From Anaerolineaceae bacterium (GTDB lineage Bacteria; Chloroflexota; Anaerolineae; Promineifilales; Promineifilaceae): a stretch of DNA of 64,000 nt. Made by a program: the position numbers and the translations under genes. The first letter of the stretch is position 1. Every line of letters begins with the position of its first letter. The stretch is from the NCBI GenBank assembly GCA_002699125.1, contig PABI01000030.1, positions 85,938-149,937 of the forward strand, given 5' to 3'. The notes beneath the pieces are model-generated. The model was not told where the DNA came from. It saw nothing but the letters and a program-made list of their open reading frames with translations, and did not search any database. This document shows positions 50,244-58,919 of the stretch, in pieces.

Positions 50244-51053
50244 TTAGGGTTCAACCCATGAACTACCTAAATCTGAAAATGTTGTAGTAAGAATTGACCT
50301 TAGTCTGTCATAATCCCAGCCGAAAAGCTGACACTTTAACCAAACAGGTTTTGCCAAGAAATTTGCAATTTTGATACATAAAAATGCTGCCATGAGCGGT
50401 TCAAGATGCTTGTGGAGAATTAAGTTTTCTCCATCTTCAAGTTTAAAACCCACTTGATGAATTGCCCAGAGATGACCATGAGCCACAGCTGACATGAGTC
50501 GATAAGTTATTTCCTCATCAAATGTTGATGCAATGATTGATGTTATACCGTGATAATTTGTAATTTGCGGGTAACCAAGCTGCAACGCATCATTTTCCAC
50601 TTTGTGAATGCGATTTTCAACGGTAGTCACTTTGTCTGCTTGGTTAGCAGCTCGGACAACTTTCAATTGTTGCCTAAGGCCTTCATAGCGGAAGGTAAAA
50701 CTTCTTTTTACCCGCTCATTCACGTCAATTCCAGTTTGCATTAGCCATGAGGCGAGAGCAGCCGATTCTAAGGCTGCGCGGGTACATGTCCAAGGAGATA
50801 TACTCCCAGCGGGTTCAGTTACTGTTCTAGTAAACGCAACTAAATGGTCTGCGACCCCTTCGATGAGGAAGTTACCTTGAATATAAGCGTCTTTAACTTT
50901 ATCTGGTTGAGCAAAATTGGTTAATTCGTTTTCAGCTATTGAACCGGGCAAAGGCTCAGGTTCGTACTCGTTAATGAACTGAGCTGTTTGCTCATGGAGG
51001 TTGACAAGCACATTAATCATTGTTTTTATATCTTCTCTTGTAATTGAATTCAT
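50244..51053 (-). CDS. Helical protein of unknown function
   Basis: 269 aa, mostly helices, with EPAGSISPWTCTRAALESAALAS and VNERVKRSFTFRYEGL. The segment RLMSAVAHGHLWAI resembles the conserved helix of uncharacterised HEPN-like proteins (Arg ... His), but spacing Rx6H is looser than the RNase motif. Divergent from the 51092 gene; open frames of the two overlap by 10 bases at their 5' ends if the longest starts are used. Could be a partner of a toxin-antitoxin or defence pair. Confidence 0.7.
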   Translation of the reverse strand: MNSITREDIKTMINVLVNLHEQTAQFINEYEPEPLPGSIAENELTNFAQPDKVKDAYIQGNFLIEGVADHLVAFTRTVTEPAGSISPWTCTRAALESAALASWLMQTGIDVNERVKRSFTFRYEGLRQQLKVVRAANQADKVTTVENRIHKVENDALQLGYPQITNYHGITSIIASTFDEEITYRLMSAVAHGHLWAIHQVGFKLEDGENLILHKHLEPLMAAFLCIKIANFLAKPVWLKCQLFGWDYDRLRSILTTTFSDLGSSWVEP

Positions 51054-51091
51054 ACATCACCTTCCGTACAGTATTTATGGAGAATACAGAA

Positions 51092-52333
51092 ATGCGAGAC
51101 CTACCAAAAATCAAAAAGCTAGTTGAAGAAATTGATAACGCATCAGTTCTGCAAAAAGTAGTATCGGCTATTGCTCCAATTCTAAAAACAGTTGGTCTAG
51201 ACCCGACTAAAATTGAAGATTCGTTGAGCGATATTGATGAACTGAAAGCTCAATTGGATGAGATGATTGGGACTGTTGACAAATTTAATGCCTATTTCGC
51301 AGAAGATGGCTGGGTTATGTATGACCACATGAATGCTAAAATTGCGAAAGAAGCAGTTAGGCTAATGGACGAAGGCCAGCCTAAAGAGGCAGTGGGCTTT
51401 TTGATTGAATATTATAGTCCCGATTTAGTTCAACAAGAACTGCGTACGATGAGCAGGATTGTGGCTTTTAGACCTCGTATGAGATTAGCACAAAAATCAC
51501 TTGAGGACTATTCAGCAGAAAGATACCATGCATGTGTGCCTGTTGTACTTGCTCTTATGGATGGGCTTGTAAATGATTTACATCCGGAGCAAAAAGGCAT
51601 TCACAGCGAGGGTGTTGAATTAAACGCTTGGGATTCAATAGCAGCCCATAGTACAGGTTTAGGAACTCTTGTGCGCAAATTGAGGAAGGAGCGTAAAAAA
51701 CTACGAACTGAGGAATTAACCTTTCCCTTCCGAAATGGAATTCTACATGGTATGGATTTGGGATATGCGAACAAGGAAGTCGCAGCAAAAACATGGGCGT
51801 TGCTTTTTACAGTAGGGGACTGGGCTCAACGAGCCGAGCAGGGTTTGCTGGACGCCCCAGAGCCAAAACCGGAAACAAGGTTGAAAGATATTCTAGGAAG
51901 TTTGCAGAGAACAAATGAAGTTAAAAAGGTTTTAAATATCTGGCAACCTCGTACCTTACAGATAGGGTCGGATTTACCTGCTTTTGGTCAGCCTGAAGAA
52001 TATGATGAGGACACTCCAGAGCGAGCATTAGCAGAGTTTCTCTCGTTTTGGATGCAACAAAATTATGGTTATATGGCTAAGTTAATCTCCCCAAGGCTTC
52101 AAGTTTCCCCTAAAGATGTAAGACTCATTTATGAAGACAAACATTTAGAATCATTTGAGATTTTGTCTGTTACAGACCAAGGTGCTTCATTAACCCGTAT
52201 CAACGTTAAGCTGATCTTTGAGAGAGAGAAGGAATATGAGTTTATCGTATGTTACGTTGATGACGAAGGCAAATCAGCGGTCATGGGCGTGGATGATGGA
52301 AAATGGGCTCTTACAAAGTGGAGGGTGTCTTAG
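51092..52333 (+). CDS. HEPN-domain-like protein
   Basis: 413 aa from ATG 51092 (MRDLPKIKKLVEEI) with GGAG 10 bases before; the frame extends to 51044. Helical throughout. FPFRNGILHGMDLGYANKEV carries RNGILH, matching the HEPN RNase motif R-x4-H (RNxxxH). The C-terminal 110 residues form a separate strand-rich domain (LISPRLQVSPKDVRLIYE, FEILSVTDQGASLT), like an NTF2/SnoaL-type fold. A defence or stress RNase is plausible. Divergent from the 50244 gene. Confidence 0.75.
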   Translation: MRDLPKIKKLVEEIDNASVLQKVVSAIAPILKTVGLDPTKIEDSLSDIDELKAQLDEMIGTVDKFNAYFAEDGWVMYDHMNAKIAKEAVRLMDEGQPKEAVGFLIEYYSPDLVQQELRTMSRIVAFRPRMRLAQKSLEDYSAERYHACVPVVLALMDGLVNDLHPEQKGIHSEGVELNAWDSIAAHSTGLGTLVRKLRKERKKLRTEELTFPFRNGILHGMDLGYANKEVAAKTWALLFTVGDWAQRAEQGLLDAPEPKPETRLKDILGSLQRTNEVKKVLNIWQPRTLQIGSDLPAFGQPEEYDEDTPERALAEFLSFWMQQNYGYMAKLISPRLQVSPKDVRLIYEDKHLESFEILSVTDQGASLTRINVKLIFEREKEYEFIVCYVDDEGKSAVMGVDDGKWALTKWRVS

Positions 52334-52858
52334 TTGATTTAGAACCTTTATTTATTAAGGTCATGAGCTTTGAGAATTAGGGGATAATAGTCTATTGGAC
52401 ACTGTTATGGAACTGGAAACTTCTGACGTACAATATTTAATTTGCGACGCCTGTGGTGAAGTGCAAGGAAGAAAACATAAGCTCTCACAGCAATTTGTTT
52501 TTCTCTTTTCGTAACGATTGCGCATTCACAGGACAAATCGTTAAAAAAGTCAAAATTTGTAAACTTGTCATAAGGTCAAAAGTATCAATTTTGGTGCCAA
52601 ATTCCTGGAATTATGACAATTGGCTGGCGATACTTGCAACTGAAAGCCCAAAAAGTTGTCATAAAATCAATGTCTAGGCAATTTTGGTCGTGCAAAGGCA
52701 AAATATTTCTTCATTATGTTAACTCTGGCTGTAGAACAATTGTGAAAAATCAAGTTTTTTAACGAAAGTATTGCTGAGTGCGCATTCAATACGTTTTATC
52801 AAAGAAAGTGATCCTTTCAATAGAAAGTAGATCTTTGGTTGAAATGTAAACTGACCCA
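52334..52858. other. AT-rich intergenic region
   Basis: 525 bp. The only ORF of note is 52407-52514 (35 aa, MELETSDVQYLICDACGEVQ), with a CxxC like half of a zinc ribbon, which may be a gene fragment. The rest has no gene or repeat that I can support. Confidence 0.4.
52407..52514 (+). pseudogene. Possible zinc-ribbon gene fragment
   Basis: 35 aa with CDACGEV, one CxxC knuckle; a second knuckle is absent within the frame. Too short for certainty. May be the start of a truncated gene. Confidence 0.2.
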
Positions 52859-53455
52859 TTATTCCACAGTCAGATCCCACCCTTTTGCCAAAAAGTTAGA
52901 GCCCAGGGCACCAGAAAGTGCCATCCCTGCATACCCAAGCGGTGCAATAGCCATTGGTGATGAGTTCATCGTTATAATAACAGCGCCACCTAAGCCATAT
53001 GCGACCCCCCTCAATCTAGCATGTAGCCGTTGTCTCTCTTCTTGGGTCTGCAATTTCTCGTGAAGAGAACATGTTTTCTGCCGAAGAGCAACTATAGTAC
53101 CACGCAACACATTCATTGAATAAGTTCCCTGGCGCACTTCTTTTAGTAATTTTTCAGCTTGAGAAAATAATGCATTAACCAACTCTTTTCGCAGGCCGCC
53201 CCGAAGCAATAAGTCTCGTTCAAGCGTAAGAAAATAATGGAAATCATTAACTAAATAATCAAGCTCCGATTTATATCTCTGCTCAAACTCTTTAAGTTTG
53301 AGCGCATTCGCGAAGAAGCTCACATCGTCAGCAAGAATTCGTAAAGTGCGACAGCCAATATGAGCAGCCTCAACCATATCTTCCCTTGTTGGATTATATT
53401 TTGTGAGCAGGCCATGCATATTATTTGTCACATTTATAAGTTCCAAATGGTTCAC
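52859..53455 (-). CDS. Protein with C-terminal hydrophobic helices, unknown function
   Basis: 198 aa. Mostly helical and charged, then GVAYGLGGAVIITMNS and GYAGMALSGALGSNFLA near the C-terminus, which could be one or two membrane helices. 56 bp downstream of the coiled-coil gene. No known motif. Such helical proteins with a Gly-rich hydrophobic tail can be pore-forming effectors, but nothing here proves it. Confidence 0.65.
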   Translation of the reverse strand: MNHLELINVTNNMHGLLTKYNPTREDMVEAAHIGCRTLRILADDVSFFANALKLKEFEQRYKSELDYLVNDFHYFLTLERDLLLRGGLRKELVNALFSQAEKLLKEVRQGTYSMNVLRGTIVALRQKTCSLHEKLQTQEERQRLHARLRGVAYGLGGAVIITMNSSPMAIAPLGYAGMALSGALGSNFLAKGWDLTVE

Positions 53456-53511
53456 GAGTGCTCCTCGTATTGTGTATCTTGAATTGGTCTATCAAGCGTC
53501 TGAACCGCACG

Positions 53512-53760
53512 CTAGTTTGCGCGTAAACGGGCTATCTGCTTCTCAAGCTGTTCGATGCGCTTCTCATTAGAAGCGATCATGTCTCGATAATTAGTTGTTA
53601 CTTGAACTTCCTCTCTCAGTGACTTTATTTCTCCAAGAATTTCAACTTTGAAATCCAAGACTTCATTTTTGAGATTTTCTATCCTTCCTTCAAGATGCTC
53701 TGTTTGTTTTTCCAGGAAATCTCTAATTACATCCTCGGTGACTGGCTTATCAACTGACAT
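53512..53760 (-). CDS. Small coiled-coil protein
   Basis: 82 aa, almost wholly heptad-repeat helix: RDFLEKQTEHLEGRIENLKN, EVLDFKVEILGEIKSLREEV, EKRIEQLEKQIARLR. Resembles small coiled-coil proteins found next to membrane or toxin proteins. Likely co-transcribed with the downstream 198-aa gene. Confidence 0.7.
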   Translation of the reverse strand: MSVDKPVTEDVIRDFLEKQTEHLEGRIENLKNEVLDFKVEILGEIKSLREEVQVTTNYRDMIASNEKRIEQLEKQIARLRAN

Positions 53761-53836
53761 TATAAGCGCATTTTAGCACATCCTTGATTCCAGAATCCAG
53801 GAGAAAATTTGGTGAATGAAACGTCAACGGCCGTTT

Positions 53837-54085
53837 CTACCCATCCACATCATGCCACTTTTCTTCAAACTCTGGCCATTTGTAGAAGTGGAAGTTGGGT
53901 ACATGCTTGGGCTTCATTGTGCCCCGGGCATAGAAGTAAGCGTATTCCACCAGCCATTCCGACCGCGACAAGCCATGCTTTTGGGCCATTGCCAGAATTT
54001 TATCGACGTACCATTTGGTATCCGCCGATACGTGATAAGTTTTCCCCTCCCCATTACCCTTAAAGCGTAAGAAAACAAGCCACAT
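53837..54085 (-). CDS. Small protein of unknown function, RHH-like
   Basis: 82 aa. Strand then helices: YHVSADTKWYVDKILAMAQK, GLSRSEWLVEYAYFYARG, which may be a ribbon-helix-helix-like domain, followed by an aromatic tail (FHFYKWPEFEEKWHD). Three bases after the upstream 103-aa gene. The DNA encoding its tail is repeated imperfectly at 54494-54540, see findings. Confidence 0.65.
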   Translation of the reverse strand: MWLVFLRFKGNGEGKTYHVSADTKWYVDKILAMAQKHGLSRSEWLVEYAYFYARGTMKPKHVPNFHFYKWPEFEEKWHDVDG

Positions 54086-54088
54086 TGC

Positions 54089-54400
54089 TTAAACCTTTTT
54101 CCATACGGCAGCGGAGCGGATCTGTTTGAATATGTTTTCACTCTCTCTGGTGCCAACTTGCTGCACCAAACCACTTTCCCCAAGCCAGTGAATAATGGCG
54201 TCATTTATCGTCTGAAAAGGCTTGTTCAAGCCTGCGTCTCGGAGCGCATGAATGTAAGTTAGTTCCTCTTGATAGGCGAAAGTACCAATAAATTGGTGAC
54301 TGTCGAATTCATCCGGCATGGTTTTCAGTACGTCAGGAATGTAAACACGCAAAGTTGGGAAATTTGTTCGTCGTTTGAGCATCCTTATCATTTGTTTCAT
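54089..54400 (-). CDS. Small protein of unknown function
   Basis: 103 aa. Basic N-terminus (KQMIRMLKRRTNFPTLRVYI), then a helical body (EELTYIHALRDAGL, TINDAIIHWLGESGLV). First of a two-gene unit with the 82-aa gene. No recognised domain. Sits between a type I restriction locus and unknown genes. Confidence 0.65.
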   Translation of the reverse strand: MKQMIRMLKRRTNFPTLRVYIPDVLKTMPDEFDSHQFIGTFAYQEELTYIHALRDAGLNKPFQTINDAIIHWLGESGLVQQVGTRESENIFKQIRSAAVWKKV

Positions 54401-54426
54401 TCTTCTTTTCCCGTCCTTGCTAAATT

Positions 54427-54512
54427 CTAAGCCAGCAAGCGTTCCAGTATTTGTTCATCTGTTAGATCGTCGGGCCAGCTGTAGGCAGCGAGCACGGCCG
54501 TTTCTACCCCAC
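54427..54512 (-). pseudogene. Remnant of a DNA methyltransferase C-terminus
   Basis: A frame without start ending ...AAYSWPDDLTDEQILERLLA before the stop at 54427-54429. This resembles the C-terminal tail of Eco57I/class I DNA methyltransferases (AYGWP-D-L-DEEIL-RLLALN). It begins right after a stop codon, so only the tail is left. It lies next to the type I restriction locus, perhaps from a displaced older system. Confidence 0.45.
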
Positions 54513-54545
54513 CACATCATGCCGCTTCTCCTAAAACTCTGTACA

Positions 54546-57491
54546 TCATTGCCCATCATAATCATACCGGAACAACTCATTCACTAGGAAGTTTTTTACC
54601 TCTGGTTGGTTGGTGAAATCGCGGTAGAAATCGGTGCGGGTGAAGATGTATTTTTGCACGGCCGTTACCAGCATCTTCTCAAACGCTATCCGGGCATTTT
54701 GGCGGCCTGAATGGGCTTTGGCTTCTTGATACTCTTCACTGCTGGCCACCTCTTTCGCCAAATCCTGAAAAATATCCCGCGTTACCTTTTCATCACCGCC
54801 CCAGGTGGTATTGCCAAAACGCTGGTTAAAATCGGTGATGATGTGGCTCAATAAATCCAGTTCCGGCACGTAACGGCCGCCGCCAATCTCAGTGGGAACC
54901 GGCTCTATTTCTTTGTTGCCCTCCAGCATGATGTGGACCGTTGCTTCATGCTCCACCCGGTAGCTGTCTAAATCGACGCTTTCCAAAATACCTTTCAAAT
55001 AATCAGGATCGTCGGGGGCGGGTAGTTTGGTCAGCAGCAGCTTGAGGAACGTTTTCAGGCTTTCCATGCTGGCATCGACGAAGGGCAGGATTTGGGCCAA
55101 AAACTGGTAGAGGCGGACAAAGGATTTGGCTTTGGTCTTGAAATCAATTTGCTCATCCTCATCCAGATTGTCCCGGTAGAGGATGGCACTGGCATCCAAA
55201 AACGGGTCTAGCTTATCCCGTTCTGCCCCGCGTATGAACAGCGCCATGAACGCCTGTACCTGTTCCCCTGTGTAGACCTGGAAGGCATCAAGCGCGTCTT
55301 GCAAATCGTTGAGGCGGTCAAAGTCGGCCCCTTCGCTGAGGATGGTGGTCTGGTAAAAGGGGTCAAACGACTTTTGGATGGCATCGGAACTGTTGACAAA
55401 ATCCAGGACAAAGGTATCTGTTTTGTCGGGGTGGGAGCGGTTGAGGCGGGAGAGTGTTTGCACCGCTTTCACATCTGACAATACCTTGTCTACATACATT
55501 GTGTGCAGCAGGGGTTGGTCATAGCCGGTCTGGTATTTTTCGGCCACAATCAAAAAGCGGTATTCGTCTTCCTCAAAATTATCTTCAATGTCGCGGCTGG
55601 GGAAGCCGTTCAAGCTGGCTTCATCATAGGCTTGCCCCTTGTGATTTTTACTGCCGGAAAAAGCAACGATGGCTTTGTAAGGGGAATTGATTTCTTGCAG
55701 GTAGGCTTGAAAAGCCAAAAAGGTTTCAATGGCGTTGATGATGCTGGCAGTAACCACCATCGCTTTGGCTTGCCCGCCAATCTTTTTGGCTTTAATCACC
55801 TCATCAAAAAAGTGCTGAATCATGATTTCTGCTTTTTGGCGGATGCTGTCAGGATGGCCTTCTACGTATTGGCGCAGCCGCTTGTTGGCCCGTTTGCTGT
55901 CGAACTGAGGATCATCTTCTACTTTTTTGAGGATTTTGTAGTAGCTGTTGTAGGTGGTGTAATTGGCCAGCACATCCATGATAAAGCCTTCTTCAATGGC
56001 CTGTTTCATGGTGTAAATGTGGAACGGGTAATATTTGCCGGTCAGCGGATGCGCCACACCAAAGGTTTGCAGGGTTCTGTTTTTAGGGGTGGCGGTGAAG
56101 GCAAAATAGCTGGCGTTGGTCAGCATCTTTTGGCTTTCAACGAGGGCATTCACAGCATCTTCTAAATCTTCGATTTCATCAAGTGAATCACGTCCCAAGG
56201 CTACATTCATTTTGGCGGCGACGTTTCCACCCTGGCTGCTGTGGGCTTCATCGATGATGACGGCAAAGGTTTTGTCGCCCATTGCCCCCACTTTGGCCAG
56301 GACAAAGGGGAAGGTTTGAATGGTGGCAATGATGATTTTCTTGCCCGCATCCAGGGCTTCGGCCAGTTCGGTGCTGCCGCGCACGGCCGCTACCACCCCT
56401 TCCACATGGGCATACTGTTTGATGGTGTCCCGAATCTGGCGATTGAGAACCACCCGGTCGGTAACGACGATGATGGAGTTGAAGATGGGTTCATGGGTGT
56501 AGAGGCTGGCCAGCTCTACTAGTTGATGGGCCAGCCAGGCGATGGAGTAGCTTTTGCCCGAGCCGGCCGAATGTTGGATGAGATACCGCTGCCCCACGCC
56601 TTCCCGTTGGGCATCGCGCAGCAGCTTGCGCACGGCGTCCAGTTGGTGAAAGCGGGGGAAGACCAGTGTGGGCGGCTTTTTGCGGCCGGTTTTCTTGTCC
56701 TTTTCCTGGATAATGCGGGTGTACTTTTCCACAATGCCGCTCAAGCTTTCTTTAGTCAACACCTCTTCCCACAAATAGGCGGTCATTAGGCCGTCAGGAT
56801 TGAGAGGATTGCCCTTGCCATGATTGACGGCTTCCCAGACGGGCTTGCCATAGCCTTGCCCGCGGTTAAAAGGTAGGAAGAATGTTTTCTCACCTTTGAG
56901 TTCGGTGGTCATCCATACTTCCTGGTCATCGACGGCAAGGTGAACCAGACAGCGGGCAAAGCGGAAGAGCGGTTCTTTGGGATCGCGGTCTTCGCGGTAT
57001 TGGCGCTTGGCGTGATTGACGTTTTGTTTAGTCAGGTTGTTTTTGAGTTCAAAGGTGATGAGGGGCAGGCCGTTGATGAAGATGACCATATCCAGCGATT
57101 GGCGGGAGTTTGACTGGCTGAAATGGACCTGCCTGGTGACGGAAAAGCGGTTAGCCTGATAATTTTGCACCGCTTCGGGGTTGAGGTTGTTGGGCGGCTG
57201 GGGGTAATAAAGGGTGAGGCGGTGCTGCTGGTATTTGATGCCTTTGCGCAAAATTTCCACAATGCCTTTATCCCGTAATTGGTCACTAAGGCGTTGCAGT
57301 AGCTTTTCATGGTGGGGAATCTTTGCTAGGGAATCAGGTTGGGTAGCCTCCAAAAAGGCAAACAGCTGCATCCGATCCAGGCAGAAGGCTTTGTCGTAAT
57401 CTGGAGAATTTCCCAGAATGTAATTGTTGCTTCCGACCAGATAATTGGTAATGAGGGTTTCAAGCTCTTTTTCGCTGGTATCAGTAGGCAT
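54546..57491 (-). CDS. hsdR: Type I restriction endonuclease R subunit
   Basis: 981 aa. N-terminal PD-(D/E)xK nuclease (DMVIFINGLPLITFELKN), Walker A HSAGSGKSYS, helicase motifs VVTDRVVLN, DEAH in VIIDEAHSSQGG, FTATP, and the later QTLSRLNRSHP. Complete length for HsdR. It translocates DNA and cleaves unmodified DNA with HsdM/HsdS. Last gene of the locus; separated from hsdS by a membrane protein gene. No frameshift seen. Confidence 0.96.
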   Translation of the reverse strand: MPTDTSEKELETLITNYLVGSNNYILGNSPDYDKAFCLDRMQLFAFLEATQPDSLAKIPHHEKLLQRLSDQLRDKGIVEILRKGIKYQQHRLTLYYPQPPNNLNPEAVQNYQANRFSVTRQVHFSQSNSRQSLDMVIFINGLPLITFELKNNLTKQNVNHAKRQYREDRDPKEPLFRFARCLVHLAVDDQEVWMTTELKGEKTFFLPFNRGQGYGKPVWEAVNHGKGNPLNPDGLMTAYLWEEVLTKESLSGIVEKYTRIIQEKDKKTGRKKPPTLVFPRFHQLDAVRKLLRDAQREGVGQRYLIQHSAGSGKSYSIAWLAHQLVELASLYTHEPIFNSIIVVTDRVVLNRQIRDTIKQYAHVEGVVAAVRGSTELAEALDAGKKIIIATIQTFPFVLAKVGAMGDKTFAVIIDEAHSSQGGNVAAKMNVALGRDSLDEIEDLEDAVNALVESQKMLTNASYFAFTATPKNRTLQTFGVAHPLTGKYYPFHIYTMKQAIEEGFIMDVLANYTTYNSYYKILKKVEDDPQFDSKRANKRLRQYVEGHPDSIRQKAEIMIQHFFDEVIKAKKIGGQAKAMVVTASIINAIETFLAFQAYLQEINSPYKAIVAFSGSKNHKGQAYDEASLNGFPSRDIEDNFEEDEYRFLIVAEKYQTGYDQPLLHTMYVDKVLSDVKAVQTLSRLNRSHPDKTDTFVLDFVNSSDAIQKSFDPFYQTTILSEGADFDRLNDLQDALDAFQVYTGEQVQAFMALFIRGAERDKLDPFLDASAILYRDNLDEDEQIDFKTKAKSFVRLYQFLAQILPFVDASMESLKTFLKLLLTKLPAPDDPDYLKGILESVDLDSYRVEHEATVHIMLEGNKEIEPVPTEIGGGRYVPELDLLSHIITDFNQRFGNTTWGGDEKVTRDIFQDLAKEVASSEEYQEAKAHSGRQNARIAFEKMLVTAVQKYIFTRTDFYRDFTNQPEVKNFLVNELFRYDYDGQ

Positions 57492-57526
57492 CTGGCCTCC
57501 GTGCTCCGTTGAATTGATTCATAAAA

Positions 57527-58774
57527 CTATCGCAAACTGATCCGCCATTTGGCATCCGTGATGTGAACCAGGCGATTAATGCCAAAAATGAAGGATTCCC
57601 ACCGTTCCAACTCTACGACCGGGTCTAAAAGACATAAGCCAATTTCAGTTGCCGACAACGGTTCTAAGCTGGTCAAGCCAAACGAGCCGCCATATCTGCC
57701 TTCATTCCCTTCTCGGTACCAGTTAAAATTGTGCCGGTTGCCATCAGGGTCTTCGATGTAAATGTCAGACAAGGTGGTTAAATCATCCAGAAACATTTTT
57801 TGATCTGAATAATTGCGCAGCAACAGTTGCACACAATCGCCCTCAAACCCATAGCCACCAGTGATACGCATCCCATCCCGGCCATAATGAACCAGGGTAA
57901 TGCCGAGATTGTCTTGATACCATTCCTCGTAAATAGCTAACACCATTCCAGGCTGTGCATTGGCCAGTGGCGTGCTTGTTGGTTGTGGTATTTCCTCAAG
58001 CGAGGGGGCAGAGGGGCGAATATTGTACTGCCAAACTGCATTGCGCACGGTGGACAAATGTCGGATACCGATTCTAAAGTATTCCCATCGTTCCAAATCA
58101 ATAATCGGATCAACGTGGCAAAGCCCAATTTCGGTTGCCGGGGGTGGATCGATGCTTTCCAGGCCAAAGGAGCTGACGTATCTGCCTTCATTGCCTAAGC
58201 GATACCAATTGAATCGGTACTGATTTCCGTCAGGGTCTTCGATGTAAAAATCGGTCAGCGTGGTTGGCAAATCCAGGAATATTGTATCGTCGGTGTAGTT
58301 TTGGAGTAACATCTGTATGCAGTCTCCCTCAAACCCATACCCACCTGGATTGACGCGCATTCCTTCCTGCCCGTAATGAGAAATAGTGATACCCAGATCG
58401 CCCTGAAACCATTCTTCGCCTTCGCCTAAAACCATGCCTGGTTGGGCATTTGGCCGTGGTGTCGGGGTGGGGGGTACTGTCGGCGTTGGCGTTTTGGTTT
58501 GCGTAGGAGCTGGACTAGGGGACATCGTTGGCGTTGCATTTGCCTCATCAACCGCTTCTTGAGCTTCTTCCTCATTTTGTGATGTTGCGACCGCAACCGA
58601 TGTGTTAGCTTGACTATCGCTGCTTATGGTTTCAGCAGGTTGATTTTCATCTCCACTTCCCGTAAAAAATCCGGTGCGAGTTTGAATATACAATAGGATT
58701 AACCCGGCAATCACGGCAACAATGATAGGAATGATCCACTTTTCCCAAAAAGAGTTATTGTTGTTTGAAGACAC
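57527..58774 (-). CDS. Membrane-anchored protein with two repeated domains, between hsdS and hsdR
   Basis: 415 aa. A TM helix near the start (WIIPIIVAVIAGLILLYIQ) is followed by a Thr/Pro-rich linker (TPTMSPSPAPTQTKTPTPTV) and two about 135-residue repeats, each starting AQPGMVL and containing GYGFEGDC(I/V)Q, YIEDPDGN and EIGLC. The Cys pairs suggest disulfides outside the cell. The domain order is that of an extracytoplasmic beta-rich binding module. It is unrelated to restriction by sequence; 35 bp from hsdR suggests co-transcription. Function unknown. Confidence 0.85.
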   Translation of the reverse strand: MSSNNNNSFWEKWIIPIIVAVIAGLILLYIQTRTGFFTGSGDENQPAETISSDSQANTSVAVATSQNEEEAQEAVDEANATPTMSPSPAPTQTKTPTPTVPPTPTPRPNAQPGMVLGEGEEWFQGDLGITISHYGQEGMRVNPGGYGFEGDCIQMLLQNYTDDTIFLDLPTTLTDFYIEDPDGNQYRFNWYRLGNEGRYVSSFGLESIDPPPATEIGLCHVDPIIDLERWEYFRIGIRHLSTVRNAVWQYNIRPSAPSLEEIPQPTSTPLANAQPGMVLAIYEEWYQDNLGITLVHYGRDGMRITGGYGFEGDCVQLLLRNYSDQKMFLDDLTTLSDIYIEDPDGNRHNFNWYREGNEGRYGGSFGLTSLEPLSATEIGLCLLDPVVELERWESFIFGINRLVHITDAKWRISLR

Positions 58775-58919
58775 TTGTTATTCTCTCCCATGACAAAAAA
58801 GCGACTAAAACATTGAGTTTGCAGCACGCCTTTCATCTTAACAGAACATGAGGTCCCAGATCAACGCTGTACAGTTACGTTTTGTGCTTTGCAACAAAAG
58901 TTACTCTGTTTATTTTGGA

